Shown here: in pieces, positions 22,757 to 25,963 of the stretch
Layout: each line of letters starts with the position of its first letter
Numbering within the stretch: position 1 is the stretch's first letter
Assembly: GCA_964571815.1 (NCBI GenBank)
Contig: CAZNDN010000050.1
Span: 1-25,963 of the forward strand
DNA length: 25,963 nucleotides
Direction: 5' to 3'
DNA from: CAZNDN01 sp964571815
GTDB taxonomy: Bacteria; Fibrobacterota; Chitinivibrionia; Chitinivibrionales; WJKA01
The notes under the pieces: model-generated
Told to the model about the DNA's origin: nothing
Seen by the model: only the letters and a program-made list of their open reading frames with translations
Database searches by the model: none
Program-made: the position numbers and the translations under genes

Positions 22757-23668
22757 ATGGAAAGTACCAAACTCGGCAACGTGCTGATTGTGGACGACGA
22801 AGCAATCATGCGTGGGATGCTTGAGATCGAGCTTGAAGAACAGTATGAAGTTTTCACCGCGGGGAACGCTTCACAGGCACTCGATATACTCAAAAACAAC
22901 AGCATAGACCTGGTCATCTCGGACATTAACATGCCCGGGATGAAAGGCTACGAGTTGATCAGTATCGTACGAACGGAATACCCGCACACCAAGGTCGCGC
23001 TGATCACCGGCTACAATGTCGACGACTACGTACGCATGGCGAAAGAGAAGAATATCTCCAACATCATATCCAAGTCAACGCCGTTCAACTTCGACGAGTT
23101 CGCTTCCATCGTCAACGGCCTGGTCACCGAGCAGATTTTCGGGCTCGAACGCTACATGCTTCCCGATTTTACGGTGATGAAAGACTATGTCTTGAACAGC
23201 TCCACTCAGATTACCGACGTGGAAAAGGAGATACTGGAGCTGATCTCCACATTTCACCGCTCACAGCTTTTTGTGCAGATTCTGCTCGAGGAGATCATCA
23301 CCAACGCCATCTACCATGCGCCGGTTGACGGCACGGGAAAGGAGAAATACAAGAAGCATTCCCGGGTTGTTCTCGAGGATGCGGAGGAGGTGGAGATCCT
23401 GGTGGGAAAAGATTCCGAAAAATACGGGGTCTCGGTGCTGGACCCCAGCGGGCGGCTGACCAAGGAGCAGGTGCTGTTCCGACTTGACCGCCATATCCAT
23501 GGCGAAGGGCTTCTGGATGAAAACGGCCGGGGACTGCACATGTCCCGCATGTACGCCGACCGCCTGATTATCAACATACGGAGACATACCGCTACCGAAG
23601 TGATCTTCATCAACTATTTCGACGAGAAATACAAAGGTTCAAAGCCTCTCTATATCAACGAAATCTGA
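22757..23668 (+). CDS. Response-regulator receiver fused to an RsbW-like HATPase domain
   Basis: 303 residues. The receiver domain (1-120) is complete: Asp13/Asp14, phospho-acceptor Asp56 (DLVISDINMPGMKGYE), Thr84 and Lys106 (ISKSTPF). Residues 165-290 form a GHKL ATPase of the HATPase_c_2 (RsbW/SpoIIAB anti-sigma kinase) type: N-box EEIITNAIYHA (Glu179, Asn183), G1-like LDPSGRL and G2-like NGRGLHMSRMYADRLI. There is no dimerisation/His-phosphotransfer domain and no PP2C domain, so it is not a histidine kinase. A phosphorylation-controlled anti-sigma or partner-switching kinase is the best inference. The Shine-Dalgarno is weak (AGGA close to ATG). A short hairpin (TCCCC/GGGGA, 22701-22715) lies in the 248-nt divergent region upstream. 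No cognate sensor kinase is nearby. Confidence 0.87.
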   Translation: MESTKLGNVLIVDDEAIMRGMLEIELEEQYEVFTAGNASQALDILKNNSIDLVISDINMPGMKGYELISIVRTEYPHTKVALITGYNVDDYVRMAKEKNISNIISKSTPFNFDEFASIVNGLVTEQIFGLERYMLPDFTVMKDYVLNSSTQITDVEKEILELISTFHRSQLFVQILLEEIITNAIYHAPVDGTGKEKYKKHSRVVLEDAEEVEILVGKDSEKYGVSVLDPSGRLTKEQVLFRLDRHIHGEGLLDENGRGLHMSRMYADRLIINIRRHTATEVIFINYFDEKYKGSKPLYINEI

Positions 23669-23804
23669 TTCCGCCCTTTCCCCGGTCGAAAAGCGCCTTC
23701 CGGCAGTGCCGCGTTTGCAACGCCACCCGTGAGAATAGTAGTTTAAAGGGTTAAAGTACGAACTCGAGGTCTCCGGAGTCGGTGCCGGAAGGGGGGGAAA
23801 GACG

Positions 23805-24866
23805 TTGCGCAGCCTCATTGTGGTGATCCTTCCGGCGGTTCTCTCCGCGGGCGGAGGTGAAGCAGGTTCCGCTCCGGCTCCGGACGCGGCCGATTCCCTC
23901 ATCGGCCCCGTTTCCGACTCGACCGGGCAGCCCTCTTCAGCATGTTCCGCCGATCCCTTCCTTGCCATGGGCGCCTCCGCGGTGATTCCGGGGCTTGGCC
24001 AGGTTGCATCCGGGAGGTATATACGTGGAGGATTGTTTTCGGCAACCGAAGTGATCATGGGCCTGGTGGCACGCGACAGATACGTCAACTCTATCGAACA
24101 TTTTGAGCGGGAACAAGACCTTGCGGATTCGATCCCGACGTTTCGCCGGCTTGAGAATCAATACGAGGATTCGGCGCGCAGCTACGTTGAATGGTTTCGC
24201 ATCCCGATCGACAGCACGGAGAAGCGCTCGGCCGACAGTTCGTCCTACGCCCGTTTCAGCCTTCAGTCGCGGGAAGCCCGAGACCGGCGGCTGTATGTCG
24301 AAAGCGAACGCGACCTGGCACGATTTGACAAACGCGAATCCCGTGTGGAAATGGGTAATGCGCTCTGGATGATGTTCGGGGTGCATCTTTTCAATGTCAT
24401 GGATGCCCTGAGCGGAACGGGGGCATGGCAGGACGACAAACCGCGTTCACCGAAGACGGCCGGTCTGCTCTCGGCCGTACCGGCCCTCGGCCTGGGGCAG
24501 ATGTACAACGGGGCCTACGCCAAAGCGGGGATGGTCTTCATGGTACAGAGCTCGCTGGGATGTATGGCGTACAATTTTCACGGCCTGATGCGCCGGAGTG
24601 AACGAGCATTGACCCGTCTTGAGAACCCCGACAGGCCGGAATACGCAATCAGAGGTGATTTTGTCGATTCGTGGGAATCCCGCCGGAACGAATCGTTTAG
24701 AAAACGTAACACGTATCTGTGGTACTCGCTTCTCTTCTATTTCTACGGTCTGTTTGACGCCGTGGTGGACGCTCATCTTCACGACGTCTCACGGCAGATG
24801 AAACTGGAGCCGGACCTGATTGTGAGAGAGGACCGTCTTGGTCTGGGGGTCTCGCTTGACCTGTGA
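23805..24866 (+). CDS. DUF5683-like membrane protein with duplicated PGLGQ motif
   Basis: 353 residues from TTG 23805, which follows a G-run at 7 nt and provides a signal-like start (SLIVVILPAVLSAGG). Two units carry the DUF5683 motif: ASAVIPGLGQVASGRYIRGG (57-76) and LSAVPALGLGQMYNGAYAKA (222-241). Each is followed by a hydrophobic segment. A long charged, helical segment (about 95-185, EHFEREQDLADSIPTFRRLE onward) separates them. A C-terminal membrane segment (YLWYSLLFYFYGLFDAVVDA) precedes a soluble tail. DUF5683 proteins are common in Bacteroidota and Fibrobacterota-like bacteria and have no known function. It is preceded by a 136-nt gap with no strong promoter; LacI starts 59 nt downstream. 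Confidence 0.7.
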   Translation: MRSLIVVILPAVLSAGGGEAGSAPAPDAADSLIGPVSDSTGQPSSACSADPFLAMGASAVIPGLGQVASGRYIRGGLFSATEVIMGLVARDRYVNSIEHFEREQDLADSIPTFRRLENQYEDSARSYVEWFRIPIDSTEKRSADSSSYARFSLQSREARDRRLYVESERDLARFDKRESRVEMGNALWMMFGVHLFNVMDALSGTGAWQDDKPRSPKTAGLLSAVPALGLGQMYNGAYAKAGMVFMVQSSLGCMAYNFHGLMRRSERALTRLENPDRPEYAIRGDFVDSWESRRNESFRKRNTYLWYSLLFYFYGLFDAVVDAHLHDVSRQMKLEPDLIVREDRLGLGVSLDL

Positions 24867-24925
24867 GAGCGACGTGCCGGGACGATGAGGTATTCAAGAC
24901 ACTTTTAGATGAATGGAGTTGGCTG

Positions 24926-25921
24926 ATGCCCGTCACACTGAAAGATATTGCCGAGAGGGCCGGAGTCACGGCCGCCACGGTTTCCATGGTGGTCAACAAC
25001 CGTCCGAATATCTCGGAGGCGACCCGGCGCAAAGTTCTGAAAATCGCCAAGGAACTCAACTACTACCCGAATGTCATCGCCCGCGGGCTGGCCACCAGGA
25101 AGTCCAATGCGATCGGCGTGATCGTGCCCAACCTCGCATCATCCTTTGTTGTCCGGATCCTGCAGGGACTCAAGAGCACCAACCGGGACGTGGAGTACAC
25201 GGTGCAGCTCTTCGATACGATCGGGCAGAAGGAGGACGAAACACAACTGTTCCAGCGGCTTGCGCGGGAGCGTCGCATCGACGGGGTCATACTGATCGGC
25301 TCATCGGTCACCGACCGGGAGTTGGGGGTGTTCAAGGATGAAAGCGTTCCGTGCGTGGTCGTGGCCCGCAGGTCCGAAAGTCTCGATTGTGTGTTCGTGA
25401 ACAATGCCCGCGGTGCCCGGGACGCTACCAACTACCTGATCGACAAGGGTCACGGCAGGATCGTTTGTGTGATATGCCGCAAACCCGGCCTGCCGACGGA
25501 GGAGCGGCTCGACGGGTACCGGGAGGCCCTGCGAGGGCGCGACATCCCGTTTGACGAGAACCTTGTCCTTGAGGTCGAGGATGAAACGATGGAGTCGGGG
25601 GCCGGCATTTTCGAGAAGCTCAGGGCCCTGGATCCCCCCGCGACCGCCGCGTTCGTACCGGCCGGCGATATGGTGGCCATCGGCATAATCAAGGAAGCCA
25701 AGCGGCGGAAGGTAGTGGTTCCGGACGAGTTGCCGGTAGTGGGTTTCGACGACATCCCGGCCGCGGAAGTAATCGAGCCGACGCTCACCACCGTGCGGCA
25801 GCCGAAGCTGGAAATGGGCGATTTCGCCATCAACATGATCGTGGACAAGATGGAGGGACGAGAGATCGGAATAAAGCACAAGGAGCTGCACACCAAGCTT
25901 ATTGTGAGGGAATCGGCCTAG
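24926..25921 (+). CDS. LacI-family transcriptional regulator
   Basis: 331 residues, normal family length. The N-terminal HTH is classic (TLKDIAERAGVTAATVSMVV, then NNRPNISEATRRKVLKIAKE, LNYYPNVIARGLA hinge). A periplasmic-binding-protein-like effector domain follows (AIGVIVPNLASSFVVRILQG; DGVILIGSSV; PVVGFDDIPAAEVIEPTLTT; VRQPKLEMGDFAINMIVDKM). It would bind an operator as a dimer and respond to a small molecule, usually a sugar or nucleoside. ATG 24926 with GGAG at 7 nt is preferred; the longer frame from GTG 24863 overlaps the DUF5683 stop and adds non-homologous residues. The genes it controls are not evident; the window ends 42 nt after its stop. Confidence 0.95.
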   Translation: MPVTLKDIAERAGVTAATVSMVVNNRPNISEATRRKVLKIAKELNYYPNVIARGLATRKSNAIGVIVPNLASSFVVRILQGLKSTNRDVEYTVQLFDTIGQKEDETQLFQRLARERRIDGVILIGSSVTDRELGVFKDESVPCVVVARRSESLDCVFVNNARGARDATNYLIDKGHGRIVCVICRKPGLPTEERLDGYREALRGRDIPFDENLVLEVEDETMESGAGIFEKLRALDPPATAAFVPAGDMVAIGIIKEAKRRKVVVPDELPVVGFDDIPAAEVIEPTLTTVRQPKLEMGDFAINMIVDKMEGREIGIKHKELHTKLIVRESA

Positions 25922-25922
25922 C

Positions 25923-25963
25923 GATTGCGGATTGGGGATTGGGGATTGCGGATTGGGGATTGG
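25923..25963 (+). repeat. Heptanucleotide tandem repeat at the window edge
   Basis: Six consecutive 7-nt units GATTGSG: GATTGCG, GATTGGG, GATTGGG, GATTGCG, GATTGGG and a last unit cut by the window end. The alternation of C and G variants suggests a higher-order 21-nt period. It begins 1 nt after the LacI-family stop codon and may continue outside the window. Confidence 0.9.

Noticed and set aside
25923..25963. CRISPR array
   Set aside because: Units are only 7 nt, directly adjacent and without unique spacers; it is a simple tandem repeat.

Overview
The window reads as chromosomal DNA from a GC-rich, double-membraned bacterium, probably from an uncultivated lineage. My best inference is Fibrobacterota or a close relative. 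The evidence is a TIGR02147-family regulator (a family first defined as a Fibrobacter paralogous family), many secreted or lipid-anchored proteins with carboxypeptidase-regulatory-like beta domains, a DUF5683-like membrane protein and a C-terminal tail resembling type IX secretion sorting domains. No rRNA, tRNA, CRISPR array, prophage or complete insertion sequence was seen. The only mobile-element trace is the 3' end of a possible transposase at the left edge.

Layout. 1-5257 (+): a truncated transposase-like C-terminus overlapping a Na+:solute symporter, then a secreted FGE-fold protein with three predicted small-barrel repeats, then galT. 5313-9717 (-): trpE; a FlgM-like small protein under a sigma-28-like promoter; and a K+ channel cluster with its own sigma-70-like promoter and a leader of about 210 nt, in which an RCK K+ channel overlaps by ATGA a stand-alone cyclic-nucleotide-binding protein, followed by a small LPP20-like lipoprotein. 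10051-14285 (+): a sigma-70-like promoter, a structured leader of about 290 nt, a five-repeat secreted adhesin-like protein, a TIGR02147/DUF4423 regulator, and a lipoprotein overlapping the regulator by ATGA. 14286-14726: a gene-free stretch with a good intrinsic terminator on the minus strand and a candidate promoter in front of it, so a possible small RNA. 14727-17129 (+): a degenerate STAS protein, a GerW/YtfJ protein and a beta-helix protein without a signal peptide. 17137-22508 (-): pyruvate phosphate dikinase with a lysine-rich tail, a PHP phosphoesterase and an orphan solute-binding-like lipoprotein. 22757-25921 (+): a receiver domain fused to an RsbW-like ATPase, a DUF5683-like membrane protein and a LacI-family regulator. 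The window ends in a heptanucleotide tandem repeat.

Metabolically, galT (Leloir pathway), trpE (tryptophan) and ppdK (PEP/pyruvate interconversion) are housekeeping genes placed among regulatory and envelope genes. The most unusual arrangements are the regulator-lipoprotein pair with its repeat-protein neighbour, the split cyclic-nucleotide/K+ channel operon, the two partner-switching-like proteins with non-standard architecture, and the orphan minus-strand terminator. Most start codons were moved inward from the longest open frame using Shine-Dalgarno placement and domain boundaries. All functions are predictions from sequence.
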